A stretch of 64,000 nucleotides of DNA from Massilia phosphatilytica (GTDB taxonomy: Bacteria; Pseudomonadota; Gammaproteobacteria; Burkholderiales; Burkholderiaceae_D): the NCBI RefSeq assembly GCF_002968015.1, contig NZ_PUIP01000007.1, forward strand, positions 186,001-250,000, read 5' to 3'. This document shows positions 50,557 to 59,712 of the stretch, piece by piece. The translations under genes and the position numbers were made by a program. Positions within the stretch are counted from its first letter, which is position 1; the number at the start of each line of letters is the position of its first letter. The notes below the pieces were generated by a model. It made no database searches. It was not told the DNA's origin and worked only from the letters and a program-made list of their open reading frames with translations.

Positions 50557-52698
50557 ATGTTTCCCATGCTCTCGATCCTCGAACAACTCGACCCGGACAG
50601 CGACCGCATCGACCTGCTGGTCGACCTGGTCGACCGGTTGCGCCCGCGCCGCGCAAGCGACCACGACTACGCGCGCGCCCAGGTGCGCACGCTGACCCAG
50701 CTGTTGAAGGGTCATCCCGGCCAGGCCTGGACGCTGCGGCGCCACCTGACCCGGCTGCTCGAAACGCGCCGCCACACGAGCCTGTATTCCGACGTCGGCA
50801 TCCTGTCGAACGACGGCTTCTTCACCGAGCTCAAGAAGCGCATCGCCTACCGCATCCTGCCGCCCGCGCTGGACGAGCTGTACCTGTCCGACACGCTCGA
50901 CCGCGTCCTGTGCCGCGAGGACGATTACCAGTGGATCCGCGCCGTGCCGAACGCCGACTGGCTCGAGCTGTTCGACGTGGTCGCGAACGCCGCGCCGCCG
51001 GATGACGCGGCGGACGAATCGGCCGAGTCCTCCCGCGCGCACAAGGTCGTGCTGGCGGGCCTGCTGGACGCGATCCGGACATTGTCGTGCCGCGTCTGCG
51101 CGCTGGGCCTGGAGCCGCGCCTGATCCACGCCCACATGGAGATCGAGGAAGTCGACTCGCCCTTCCTCATGCAGAACATCGAGGCGAATAAATATCTCGA
51201 CGACTACGGCCGCCTGACCGCCGGCGAGATCGACACGATGGAAGATGCGCGTCACCTGCTCGTCATGCTCGACCAGTGCGAAGAGGTCGTGCTGAAGATC
51301 CGCCGCGGCGCCCTCGCTTCCGGCACGAGCGTCGCGCTGACGTATCTGCTGGTGGCGCTGACGCAGAGCATCGACCGCCTGCGCAAGCTGCTCTTCCTCG
51401 TCGACACCAGCGGCGAGCTGCCGTCCGCGCCCACGGTGGACGTGGAAACGCTCGCCAACGAGGCGACGCCGCCGACGGAGCCGCCGACGAGCCTGCGCCG
51501 CGCGGCGGCCGTCGACCTCGCGCAGGAACTTGCGGAAGCGCACAACACGAAGTACGAGGTGCGCGGCCTGCTGCGCGACAACATCGACCTGCTGGCGCGC
51601 AACGTCACGGAAAACGCGAGCCGCACGGGCGAGCACTACATCGCCGAACGGCGCGCGGACCTGCGCGGCATGTTCGCGTCATCGGCCGGGGCCGGCATCA
51701 TCATCGGCGTCATGGCACTCATCAAGATCCTGATCTCGTACCAGCACCGCGCCCCGCTGATCGAAGCCCTGCTCTACAGCCTCAACTACGCGGCCGGCTT
51801 CATGCTCGTGCATGTGCTGCACTTCACCATCGCGACCAAGCAGCCGGCGATGACGGCGGCGCGCATCGCCGCCGCCCTGCACGACACGGCGCAACGGGGA
51901 AGCGGACGAGGCAGCATCCGGCGCCAGGTCGACGTCGACAGCATGGCGGCCCTCGTGAATAAAGTGTTCCGCACGCAGATCGTCGCCGTGCTGGGCAATC
52001 TCGCGACCGTGATCCCGGTCGCGTGGGCGCTCGCCCTCGCCTGGTACTGGATCTTCGGCACGCACCTCGTGAACCCGGCCAAGGCCGAGCACCTGATCGC
52101 GGACAGCCACCCGTGGCACTCGCTCGCGCTGCTGCATGCGGCGATCGCGGGCGTGTGGCTGTTCGTGTCGGGACTCGTGTCCGGCTACTACGACAACAAG
52201 GCCATGTACACGCGCATGGGCCAGCGCGTGCAGCAACTGCGCTGGCTGCGCCGGCTGGTCGGCGAGGAACGGCGCGCCCGCTTCGCCCGCTACGTCGAGG
52301 ACAACCTGGGCGGCCTGATGGGCAACTTCGTGTTCGGCGTGCTGATGGGGATCACGGGCACCGTCGGCTACCTCCTCGGCCTGCCGCTCGACGTGCGCCA
52401 CGTGACCTTTTCGTCCGCCAATTTCGCCATCGGCTACGTCGGCCTCGGCCAGCAGGTCGATCCGGAAACCATCGCGGTGACGTTCCTCGGCATCGCCCTC
52501 ATCGGCATGGTCAACCTGCTGGTGAGCTTCGGCCTTGCGCTGTGGGTGGCGCTGCGGGCGCGCAAGGTGCGCTTCCGCCACGGTTTCAGCCTGCTGCGCG
52601 CACTGGGCCGCCGCCTGCGCGCGGCGCCGCTCGACTTTTTCATCGGACCGCGCGACCTCGACGAGGCCGCGGTTGCCAACACGAGGGGATTCAAATGA
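50557..52698 (+). CDS. PF10136-type membrane protein (annotated site-specific recombinase Gcr)
   Basis: A 713-residue protein: about 360 residues of soluble helical N-terminus (RVLCREDDYQWIRAVPNADW, NLLRNVTENASRTGEHYIAE-like core VTENASRTGEHYIA) and then about six membrane helices (IIIGVMALIKILIS onward). This matches the betaproteobacterial family named site-specific recombinase after a Neisseria gene; the multi-helix sequence has no recombinase catalytic motif, so the name should not be taken as function. Its stop overlaps the phospholipase D gene by ATGA (52695-52698). Confidence 0.8.
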   Translation: MFPMLSILEQLDPDSDRIDLLVDLVDRLRPRRASDHDYARAQVRTLTQLLKGHPGQAWTLRRHLTRLLETRRHTSLYSDVGILSNDGFFTELKKRIAYRILPPALDELYLSDTLDRVLCREDDYQWIRAVPNADWLELFDVVANAAPPDDAADESAESSRAHKVVLAGLLDAIRTLSCRVCALGLEPRLIHAHMEIEEVDSPFLMQNIEANKYLDDYGRLTAGEIDTMEDARHLLVMLDQCEEVVLKIRRGALASGTSVALTYLLVALTQSIDRLRKLLFLVDTSGELPSAPTVDVETLANEATPPTEPPTSLRRAAAVDLAQELAEAHNTKYEVRGLLRDNIDLLARNVTENASRTGEHYIAERRADLRGMFASSAGAGIIIGVMALIKILISYQHRAPLIEALLYSLNYAAGFMLVHVLHFTIATKQPAMTAARIAAALHDTAQRGSGRGSIRRQVDVDSMAALVNKVFRTQIVAVLGNLATVIPVAWALALAWYWIFGTHLVNPAKAEHLIADSHPWHSLALLHAAIAGVWLFVSGLVSGYYDNKAMYTRMGQRVQQLRWLRRLVGEERRARFARYVEDNLGGLMGNFVFGVLMGITGTVGYLLGLPLDVRHVTFSSANFAIGYVGLGQQVDPETIAVTFLGIALIGMVNLLVSFGLALWVALRARKVRFRHGFSLLRALGRRLRAAPLDFFIGPRDLDEAAVANTRGFK

Positions 52699-54098
52699 GA
52701 TTCCGACAGCGCTTCGCACGTCATTGTTCCCCGTTCGCCTGGCTGCTGGTGCTGTGCCTCAGTTGCGGCGTCGTCGCGTGCAAGTCGCTGCCGGATGTCG
52801 AACCCGAAGCGCCCGCGAAGGCCGTGCCCACGATCGCGACGACCAAGGGCACGCTGCCGCCGAAGCAGGCGTCCGCCCTCGCCGCGCGGCGCTGGGCCAA
52901 TGCGAGCGGCAACCTGAAGGCCCTGGCGGCGCTGGAAGAACAGGCGACCGGCGTGCCCCTCATCGCGGGCAACAAGGTCACCCTGTTGTTTGACGGGCCC
53001 GCGACGATGCGCGAAATGATGGCGGCCGCGCGCACCGCCACCAGTTCCATCAACCTCGAAACCTACATCTTCGACCAGGACCCGGTCGGCAACGAATTCG
53101 CCGACCTGCTGATCGAGAAGCAGCGCCAGGGCGTGGCCGTGAACGTGATGGTCGATGCCGTCGGCGCCCTCGCGACGCCGGCCGCCTTCTTCGACCGCAT
53201 GCGCCAGGCCGGCATCCGCGTGCTGGTCTTCAATCCGGTGAACCCGGCCAAGGCACGGGGCAAGTGGGAACTGAACAACCGCAACCACCGCAAGCTGATG
53301 GTCGTCGACGGCAAGGTCGCGTTCACGGGCGGCATCAACATCAGCAGCACGTATGCGAACAGCTCGCTGTTCCGCTCGCGCCAGAAGCCGGACCAGGTGG
53401 ACGGCGACAAGGTCGGCTGGCGTGACACCCACGTCAAGATCGAGGGCCCGGCCGTCGCGCCGCTGCAATGGTCGTTCATCAACCTGTGGGTGCAGCAGGA
53501 AGGCGGAGAACTGCCGCAGGCCGAGTATTTCCCGACGCTCACGTCCGTCGGCGACAAGATCATCCGCGTGCTCGCGTCCGACCCGGACCACGAATCGGAC
53601 ATCTACAAGGCGCTCGTCGTCGCGATCAGCGAGGCGAAGAAATCGATCCACATCACGTCGGCCTATTTCGTGCCGGACCAGCAGATCGTCGACGCGCTCA
53701 TCGCCGCGGCGAAACGGGGCGTGGACGTGCGGCTCGTGCTGCCGGGCGTGTCGGACCACAGCCTGATCCGCTACGCCGGCCAGGCGTTCTACGACCAGCT
53801 GCTGGAAGGCGGCGTGCACATCTTCGAGTTGCAGATCGCGGTGCTGCACGCCAAGACGGCCGTGATCGACGGCGGCTGGTCGACGATCGGTTCGGCCAAC
53901 ATCGACCGGCGCAGCTTCATCCATAACTACGAGCTGAATGTCGTCGTCATCGATCCCATGTTCGGCGCGGCGATGGAGAGCGCGTTCAATGAGGATTTGC
54001 GCGACTCGAAGGAAGTCACGCTGGAACGGTGGCGGCACCGGCCGTGGTCCGACCGGTTCAAGGAATGGATGGCGCGGCTGGGCGAGTACTGGATTTAA
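52695..54098 (+). CDS. phospholipase D-family lipoprotein (cardiolipin-synthase-like)
   Basis: A 467-residue protein with a lipoprotein signal (GVVAC, Cys at about 29) and two intact HKD motifs: HRKLMVVDGKVAFTGG (His198, Lys200) and HAKTAVIDGGWSTIGSAN (His385, Lys387). That arrangement fits ClsA/ClsC-type cardiolipin synthases, which transfer phosphatidyl groups, but a lipid-anchored form with no membrane helices could also be a phospholipase. It overlaps the preceding gene by four bases and converges tail-to-tail with the metallophosphoesterase gene, overlapping it by four bases (54095-54098). Confidence 0.85.
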   Translation: MRFRQRFARHCSPFAWLLVLCLSCGVVACKSLPDVEPEAPAKAVPTIATTKGTLPPKQASALAARRWANASGNLKALAALEEQATGVPLIAGNKVTLLFDGPATMREMMAAARTATSSINLETYIFDQDPVGNEFADLLIEKQRQGVAVNVMVDAVGALATPAAFFDRMRQAGIRVLVFNPVNPAKARGKWELNNRNHRKLMVVDGKVAFTGGINISSTYANSSLFRSRQKPDQVDGDKVGWRDTHVKIEGPAVAPLQWSFINLWVQQEGGELPQAEYFPTLTSVGDKIIRVLASDPDHESDIYKALVVAISEAKKSIHITSAYFVPDQQIVDALIAAAKRGVDVRLVLPGVSDHSLIRYAGQAFYDQLLEGGVHIFELQIAVLHAKTAVIDGGWSTIGSANIDRRSFIHNYELNVVVIDPMFGAAMESAFNEDLRDSKEVTLERWRHRPWSDRFKEWMARLGEYWI

Positions 54099-54931
54099 AT
54101 GCCCGCCGCCATCATCCCGTCCGGCACCTCCGTCCAGACGTTCCCGCTGCGCATGAACTTCTCCGTGTTCAGCAGCTGGAACTGGTTGTGCACGCTGTCC
54201 CAGCCATAGCGGTCGACCTCGATGCGCTGGGACTCGATGCGGATCACGTTGAACGAATTCACTTCGCCGCGGCCGCGCGTGGAGGTCGCCGTCCCGGCCT
54301 GCACGACGAGCGCCGCGTATTCGCTGATCTTGTAGCGCGCCTGTGTATTGCCCGCGTGGCTCATGTGCAGATGGCCCGCCATCAGCAGGTCGACGCCCAG
54401 CTCCGCGAACACGTCCATCGCCATGTGCGCGCGGTCGACCAGGTCATCCTCTTCCACGCCTTTCGGCAGGTCGAACGGGTGGTGCGTGACGACGACGCGC
54501 GTGACGTCGGGCGGCAGGCCGGACAGGGTTGCGCGGATCTTTTCCACCTGCTCCTTGTTGACGCGGCCGTCCTTGAACGTGAGGGAGCGCGCCGTGTTCA
54601 CGCCCAGCACGGCGATCTCGTCGTCGATGTAGACCGGGTCGAGATCGTCCGTGATGTAGCGCTTGTAGCGGTCGAGCGGCGCCAGGAACCGGCGGAAGAC
54701 GTTGTACAGCGAAATGTCGTGGTTGCCCGGCACGATGATCTGCGGGCCCGGCAACGTGTCGAGCCAGGCCTTCGCCTCTTCGAACTGCTCGCTCTTGGCG
54801 CGCTGGGTCAGGTCGCCCGAGACGACGACCACGTTGGGCGCCAGCTTGTGGACCAGTTCGCACAGCGGGTCGAGCAGCATGGCGTCGACGCGGCCGAAGT
54901 GCAGGTCGGACAGGTGGACGAGTGTACGCAT
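54095..54931 (-). CDS. metallophosphoesterase
   Basis: A 278-residue dimetal phosphoesterase with the full set of motifs: DLHFGR, GDLTQRAK, GNHD, THHPFDL and GHLHMSH. It resembles CpdA-type or Icc-like phosphodiesterases. No signal peptide is visible, so it is cytosolic. It is the third gene of a minus-strand run behind the PAP2 and diacylglycerol-kinase genes, 16 bp after the latter. Substrate is unknown; position suggests a link to phospholipid or nucleotide turnover. Confidence 0.85.
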   Translation of the reverse strand: MRTLVHLSDLHFGRVDAMLLDPLCELVHKLAPNVVVVSGDLTQRAKSEQFEEAKAWLDTLPGPQIIVPGNHDISLYNVFRRFLAPLDRYKRYITDDLDPVYIDDEIAVLGVNTARSLTFKDGRVNKEQVEKIRATLSGLPPDVTRVVVTHHPFDLPKGVEEDDLVDRAHMAMDVFAELGVDLLMAGHLHMSHAGNTQARYKISEYAALVVQAGTATSTRGRGEVNSFNVIRIESQRIEVDRYGWDSVHNQFQLLNTEKFMRSGNVWTEVPDGMMAAGI

Positions 54932-54947
54932 GGGGTTCCCCTTTCCG

Positions 54948-55862
54948 TTATGGTTGATTGGCACCATTTTCTACCGCAGGCACGAGCACCGTCAGTGCGC
55001 CAGGCCGCATCCGGTAGCGTAACGGCGGGTGCATCTCCGTCACTTCGCCATCGGTCGCCACGAGCAGATGGTGGCGGTGCGTGTCGATGTCGAACTCGGG
55101 CGCGGTCAGCACGTCGAAGTCGCGCTCCTGGCCGAGGCGGCCGAGCAGCGCGTCGAACGCGAAACGCAGCAGGCCCAGGCGCGTCGGATGCTGGGCCACG
55201 TACAGGCTCAGCACGCCTTCGTCGAGACGCGCCCGCTCGCCGATCGCCAAGCCCTGCATCGTGTAGGCATTGTTGCCGATGAAGACGAACGGCGTGCGCC
55301 GCGCGAGCCGCTCGCCGTTGATGGTGAGACGCATCGACAAGAACGGGTAGCGGCGCAGCGCCGCGAGCGCCGCCCAGGCGGCGGCCGGCCATTTGCCGCG
55401 GCCGAGGCGCCGCTGCTGCTTTTCGCGGTCGCGCACGATGTCCGGGTACAGGCCGAGGCTGCTATTGTTCAAGAAGATGCGTCCGTTCACCTCGCCCACG
55501 TCGACTTGCACGGGCCGCCCCGTCGCCAGGTTGCGCACGGCCGCGCCGAGGTCGAGCGGGATGCCGAGGTCCTTGGCGAAGTGATTGAGCGTCCCCAGCG
55601 GCAGCACGCCGAACGGCACGCCACTGTCGACCATCACCGACGCCACGGCATTGATCGTACCGTCGCCACCGCCGGCCGCGACAAGACGCGCGCCCTGGGC
55701 CAGCGCGCTTTTAGCCGCGCTGATCATCTGGTCGCCGCCGTCTGCCCGCACGAGCTCCGCGTCCAGCCCTGCGTCGGTTAGTTGCGTTCGCAGCGCATCG
55801 CACGCGACCTCGTCGTGGCCGGTGCCGGCGCCCGCGTTGACGATCACGGTCACGGGCTTCAT
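54948..55862 (-). CDS. diacylglycerol kinase family protein (YegS/BmrU-like)
   Basis: A 304-residue lipid kinase. The catalytic motif GGGDGTINAVASVM begins at residue 64, followed by GVLPLGTLNHFAKDLGIP, the second signature. The C-terminal beta-sandwich is complete. Such enzymes phosphorylate diacylglycerol or phosphatidylglycerol-type lipids with ATP. The start overlaps the stop of the PAP2 gene (ATGA, 55859-55862), so the kinase and the phosphatase are translationally coupled, an opposed pair acting on the same lipid pool. Confidence 0.88.
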   Translation of the reverse strand: MKPVTVIVNAGAGTGHDEVACDALRTQLTDAGLDAELVRADGGDQMISAAKSALAQGARLVAAGGGDGTINAVASVMVDSGVPFGVLPLGTLNHFAKDLGIPLDLGAAVRNLATGRPVQVDVGEVNGRIFLNNSSLGLYPDIVRDREKQQRRLGRGKWPAAAWAALAALRRYPFLSMRLTINGERLARRTPFVFIGNNAYTMQGLAIGERARLDEGVLSLYVAQHPTRLGLLRFAFDALLGRLGQERDFDVLTAPEFDIDTHRHHLLVATDGEVTEMHPPLRYRMRPGALTVLVPAVENGANQP

Positions 55863-56623
55863 TGCAGGTCCTCCGCCGCATCCGCACGATGGGCACGCTC
55901 GCTCCACGACGCTTCTCCACGCGCCAGCCGACGCCGGTGCAGGGTCGACACGGCCGTGATGCAGATCGCGAGCCACGCGGCGCCCTCCGCCGCCGCGGCC
56001 AGCACGTCGGACAGGTAGTGCACGCCCAGGTACATGCGCGACAGTGCGACGAGCACCACCATCAGGACGGCGGCGAGCGCGACGAGCGTACGCGCGCGCC
56101 ACGTCCGCACGCGGCGCACGAGGTAGCACGCGAGCAGGCCGTAGAACACGGTAGCGGCCGCCGTGTGGCCGCTGGGGAAGCTGTAGGTCAGCAAGCTCAG
56201 CAGCGGATCGTCGAAGCTGGGGCGGGTGCGCCGGAATACGTGTTTCAGCGCGACGTTCAGCAGCGTGCCGCCCGGCACGGCGACGACACACACGATCAGC
56301 CAGTAATGAGCGTGGCGGCGCCAGAACCACAGCGCCAGCAGCGCGGCCATGATGCTCGATCCGACGAGGCCGTTCCAGTGCGTGACGACGAGCATGGCGC
56401 GTGTGAAGCCCGGCGTGGCGCGGTCGTGGAACCAGTGCGCGAGCTGGACGTCGACGAGCGTGATCGTGTCGCCCGTGACGACGTCCTCGGCGATCTCTCC
56501 GAAGATCCACGCCGCCAGCACCAGCAGCGCGAGGCCGACGGTGAGGTGCAGGCCCATCTGCCCTTCGGGAGACAGGCGGGCAGCGACGAAGCGGCGCAGG
56601 CGTGACGGAGCGGTATTCAGCAT
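55859..56623 (-). CDS. PAP2-family membrane phosphatase
   Basis: A 254-residue membrane protein with about six helices and the three PAP2 motifs intact: KHVFRRTRPSF, YSFPSGHTAA and SRMYLGVHYLSD. These enzymes dephosphorylate phosphatidate, phosphatidylglycerophosphate or undecaprenyl pyrophosphate. GGAGCGCT precedes the ATG at 56623; a start at 56674 is possible but lacks a ribosome binding site. It heads the operon with diacylglycerol kinase and metallophosphoesterase. Confidence 0.87.
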   Translation of the reverse strand: MLNTAPSRLRRFVAARLSPEGQMGLHLTVGLALLVLAAWIFGEIAEDVVTGDTITLVDVQLAHWFHDRATPGFTRAMLVVTHWNGLVGSSIMAALLALWFWRRHAHYWLIVCVVAVPGGTLLNVALKHVFRRTRPSFDDPLLSLLTYSFPSGHTAAATVFYGLLACYLVRRVRTWRARTLVALAAVLMVVLVALSRMYLGVHYLSDVLAAAAEGAAWLAICITAVSTLHRRRLARGEASWSERAHRADAAEDLQ

Positions 56624-56787
56624 AGCGCTCCAGATGGGGCGTATTGGTGAAAAAACCACACAAATATGCAACAACTGGTTTTTTGTACAGTACCTGTGGA
56701 TTTATACAGTAGTTGTGCTATTCTGTACTCACTCGAGCAAGACAACTTGCCCACGCTAACGCAACCTAACTCGATAAAGGGATCGTC

Positions 56788-57000
56788 ATGTCGACTCTGA
56801 ACAGCTCCTTCGGCCTTGAATATGCTCCGACGCCTTTCCTGCTGCGCCTTGGTCGCCGCGAAATCCTGGTAACGCGCGATTTCCGCAAGCGCTTCTACCC
56901 GGTCAACCCGATCATCGAGTGCGATACCGGCGTCGAGCCGGGCCACGTGGAAGTGCTGCTGCTGCGCCGTTGGCTGCTGATCCTGTCCAAAGCGCATTAA
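56788..57000 (+). CDS. small basic protein of unknown function
   Basis: A 70-residue protein, rich in Arg (RLGRREILVTRDFRKRF) with a hydrophobic C-terminal stretch (VEVLLLRRWLLILSK). AAAGGG lies before the ATG. I recognise no family. The upstream 164 bp are A/T-rich with repeats of ACAGTA (56698 region and 19 bp further) and promoter-like hexamers, so it is probably transcribed on its own. It lies 87 bp before the sulfate-binding protein gene and could share its transcript. Confidence 0.6.
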   Translation: MSTLNSSFGLEYAPTPFLLRLGRREILVTRDFRKRFYPVNPIIECDTGVEPGHVEVLLLRRWLLILSKAH

Positions 57001-57012
57001 ATTCATAAGCTT

Positions 57013-57090
57013 CATCGTTTTCATTCGTTTTCTTTCGCTGAGCAGGCGCCTACCCTACGGCGCTGCCTACTCAACCGAAAGAAAACGATG
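57013..57090 (+). promoter_or_regulatory. leader hairpin reaching the sbp start codon
   Basis: CGTTTTCTTTCG (57026-57037) is a perfect inverted repeat of CGAAAGAAAACG (57076-57087), which ends one base before the ATG; further matches TGAG/CTCA and AGGC/GCCT extend the stem inward to a loop around 57051-57059. An alternative arm, CATCGTTTTC (57013-57022), is complementary to GAAAACGATG (57081-57090), which includes the start codon. The two pairings exclude each other. This is a candidate translational switch; the ligand or signal is unknown. Confidence 0.55.
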
Positions 57091-58107
57091 TTCAATAAAA
57101 AGGTCGCCTCCGCTTGTGCTGCTGCGTTCATCGCGGTCGCTGCGCTGGGTTCTGCCGTTGCACAGGCGGCGGACATCACCCTGCTGAACGTGTCCTACGA
57201 CCCGACGCGCGAGCTGTACCAGGACCTGAATACCGCGTTCGCGCGCCAGTACAAGGTCAAGACGGGCGACAACGTGACGGTCAGGCAGTCGCATGGCGGC
57301 TCCGGCAAGCAGGCCCGTTCCGTGATCGACGGACTGCAGGCGGACGTCGTCACGCTGGCCCTCGCGTACGATATCGATGCTATCAGCGAACGCGGCCTTA
57401 TCGCGCACAACTGGCAGCAGCGCCTGGAGCACCGCAGCACGCCCTACGCATCGACCATCGTGTTCCTGGTCCGCAAGGGCAACCCGAAAGGAATCCGCGA
57501 CTGGGCCGACCTCGCCAGGCCCGGCGTGGCCGTGATCACCCCGAACCCGAAGACGTCGGGCGGCGCGCGCTGGAATTATCTGGCCGCGTGGGGTTATGCA
57601 CTGCGCCAGCCGGGCGCGACGGAAGCATCGGCACGCGCTTACGTGGCAAAGCTGTTCAAGAACGTGCCGGTGCTCGACTCCGGCGCGCGCGGCGCCACGA
57701 CCACGTTCACGGAACGCGGCATCGGCGACGTGCTGATCGCGTGGGAGAACGAGGCGCTGCTGGCCGTCAAGGAACTGGGTAGAGGAAAATTCGAAGTCGT
57801 CGCGCCGTCCGTCAGCATCCTGGCGGAACCACCCGTCGCCGTCGTCGACAAGGTGGTCGACAAGCGCGGCACCCGCGCCGTGGCCGAGGCCTACCTGAAA
57901 TACCTGTACAGCGCGGAAGGCCAGCAGATCGCCGCGCGGCATTACTATCGCCCGGTCGTCGAGCCGTATGCCAAGCAGTACGCCGCGCAATTCCCGGCGA
58001 TCAAGCTGTTCACGATCGACGAGGTTGCCGGCGGCTGGACGAAGGCGCAGAAGACGCACTTCGCGGACGGCGGGCTGTTCGACCAGATCTATCAGCCGGG
58101 CAAGTGA
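57088..58107 (+). CDS. sbp: sulfate ABC transporter substrate-binding protein
   Basis: A 339-residue periplasmic binding protein with a signal peptide (cleavage after VAQA, about residue 27) and family signatures [20 protein letters not shown], given here by its core [29 protein letters not shown] core [12 protein letters not shown], and [14 protein letters not shown]. Sbp/CysP delivers sulfate or thiosulfate to CysTWA. No permease or ATPase gene follows, so those components must lie elsewhere. A long hairpin precedes its start. Its last 16 bases overlap the OYE gene on the opposite strand. Confidence 0.9.
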   Translation: MFNKKVASACAAAFIAVAALGSAVAQAADITLLNVSYDPTRELYQDLNTAFARQYKVKTGDNVTVRQSHGGSGKQARSVIDGLQADVVTLALAYDIDAISERGLIAHNWQQRLEHRSTPYASTIVFLVRKGNPKGIRDWADLARPGVAVITPNPKTSGGARWNYLAAWGYALRQPGATEASARAYVAKLFKNVPVLDSGARGATTTFTERGIGDVLIAWENEALLAVKELGRGKFEVVAPSVSILAEPPVAVVDKVVDKRGTRAVAEAYLKYLYSAEGQQIAARHYYRPVVEPYAKQYAAQFPAIKLFTIDEVAGGWTKAQKTHFADGGLFDQIYQPGK

Positions 58108-59210
58108 TCCTCGCGCCACCGGTCCGCGTTCGCGAGATCCGCGAGCGGGGACAGGATGGCCGGATCGAACGATGTTAGCGGCGCGCCGTTCCTGACGCGC
58201 CGCGGCCAGTCCGCCTGCGCGAGCGCGCCGCGGCCGAGCGACACGACGTCCGCCTCTCCTCGCTCGACCATGCCCATGGCCTGCGCCGGATCGTGGAGAG
58301 AACCGTTGGCGATCACCGGCTTGCCGCCATGGCGCTTCGCCAGCGCGGCCAGGCTGGCGCCCGTGCCGAAAGCGGGCCGCCACGCTTCGTACTCGGTCAC
58401 GTGCAGGTAGTCGACGTCCAGTCCGCCGACCGTGCGGAAGATCGCGGCCGCCTCCTCTGCGCCACGCCAGCGATGCGTAAAGTCGTTGACCTTGGCCTGC
58501 GACAGACGCACGCCGACGACGTATCCGCTACCGACTGCCGCACGCACGGCCTCGACGACTTCCACGAGCAGCCGCAGCCGCCCTTCGATGCCGCCGCCGT
58601 AACGGTCGGCGCGCACGTTGATGCCTTCCGACAGGAACTGGTCCAGCAGATAACCGTTCGCGCCATGGATCTCGACACCATCGAACCCCGCCTCGCACGC
58701 ACGCACGGCCGCCTGCGCGAAACCGGCCACGGCGGTGTCGATGTCTTGCTGCGTCATCGCGGCGGGCACGGCGTAGTCGCCCGCTCCGCGGTAGAACGCC
58801 ATCTGGTTGCCCTTCGGCCGCACGGCCGACGGGCCGACGGCGCCCGTGCGGTACGGATTCCCCTGCGACAGCGCCCCGGCATGCATCAGCTGCGCGATCG
58901 CGCGGCCGCCGCGTGACTGCACGCCCTCGACGATGGGCCGCCACGCGTCGCGCTGCACCGCGTTCGCGAGACCCGGCTGGTGGAGATATCCCTGTGCGTA
59001 CGCGTCGTCGGTGTACACGCCTTCCGTGATGACGACGCCGAAACCGCCGTGCGCGAACTGCACGTAATAGTCGGCCATCTGCGCGGTCGGCAGACCGTCG
59101 GCAGTCGCACTCACGCGCGTCATCGGCGCGACGGCCAGGCGGTTGGGTAGCGTCAGCGAACCGAGGGTCAGCGGTTCGAAGAGCGTGTCGACGTATCCGT
59201 TATCGCGCAT
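58092..59210 (-). CDS. Old Yellow Enzyme-family NADH:flavin oxidoreductase
   Basis: A 372-residue FMN enzyme. Barrel landmarks: APMTRVSA near residue 28, [29 protein letters not shown] (core [13 protein letters not shown]) with the usual His/Asn pair replaced by HGAN, and [11 protein letters not shown]. These reduce activated double bonds such as enones. The gene is downstream of a RidA gene, overlapping it by 11 bases (59200-59210), and both are divergent from a LysR regulator. Together they may detoxify reactive enamines or enones (inference). Confidence 0.87.
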   Translation of the reverse strand: MRDNGYVDTLFEPLTLGSLTLPNRLAVAPMTRVSATADGLPTAQMADYYVQFAHGGFGVVITEGVYTDDAYAQGYLHQPGLANAVQRDAWRPIVEGVQSRGGRAIAQLMHAGALSQGNPYRTGAVGPSAVRPKGNQMAFYRGAGDYAVPAAMTQQDIDTAVAGFAQAAVRACEAGFDGVEIHGANGYLLDQFLSEGINVRADRYGGGIEGRLRLLVEVVEAVRAAVGSGYVVGVRLSQAKVNDFTHRWRGAEEAAAIFRTVGGLDVDYLHVTEYEAWRPAFGTGASLAALAKRHGGKPVIANGSLHDPAQAMGMVERGEADVVSLGRGALAQADWPRRVRNGAPLTSFDPAILSPLADLANADRWREDHLPG

Positions 59211-59604
59211 CGCTGTCCCCCTGCCGGCGTACGGCCGCGATCGCCTCGATCTCGATCATCGCGCGCGGGTCGTAGAGCGCCTTGATCTCGGCGATCGTAT
59301 CGGCGGGATACGGCGCCGAGAAAAATTGACGGCGCAGCGCGACGACGTCCTGGAAATGGCCCATGTCGGTCACGAAGATCGTGACCTTGATGACGTCGCG
59401 CAGGCTCGCCCCGCCCGCTTCCAGCGCGCGCCGCAGGTTCGAAAATGCCTGCTCGCCCTGGGCGAGGAAATCACCGTCGACGATGCGTCCATCGTCGCCG
59501 GCGCCGGCCTGGCCGGAAATGAACAGCAAATCGCCGAACCGGATGCCCTGCGACAGCAGATAGGGTTCATACGGGTCGGGCTGGGTGATGACGCGTTCGA
59601 GCAT
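59200..59604 (-). CDS. RidA-family (YjgF) deaminase-like protein
   Basis: A 134-residue protein of the RidA/YER057c/UK114 family: SGQAGAGDDGRIV near residue 35, FSNLRRALEAGGASLRDVIK, then IEIEAIAAVRR at the end, with the family Arg in DPRAMIEIEA. RidA proteins hydrolyse reactive enamine/imine intermediates. GGAGG precedes the ATG at 59604; an in-frame ATG 18 bases earlier is less well placed. It precedes the OYE gene in one transcript. Confidence 0.87.
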   Translation of the reverse strand: MLERVITQPDPYEPYLLSQGIRFGDLLFISGQAGAGDDGRIVDGDFLAQGEQAFSNLRRALEAGGASLRDVIKVTIFVTDMGHFQDVVALRRQFFSAPYPADTIAEIKALYDPRAMIEIEAIAAVRRQGDSDAR

Positions 59605-59636
59605 GTTGCCTCCTGAATTCAAAAAGAAGAACGGGA

Positions 59637-59649
59637 TGAGATCAACTCA
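59637..59649. promoter_or_regulatory. candidate LysR box (T-N11-A)
   Basis: TGAG-ATCAA-CTCA has the T-N11-A form of LysR-type operators, and flanking CGGG and CCCG extend the symmetry with one bulged base. It lies between the RidA start (33 bp) and the LysR start (64 bp), where such boxes usually sit. Confidence 0.6.
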
Positions 59650-59712
59650 CCCGTGTATGAAATAATCGCCGCCAGCACCTCCCGCGACAAACGACGGTTT
59701 TTCACGCATCAG

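Noticed and set aside
50557..52698. Site-specific recombinase as evidence of an integrative element
   Set aside because: The protein has several membrane helices and no tyrosine or serine recombinase motif; the family name is historical and no attachment sites or cargo were seen.
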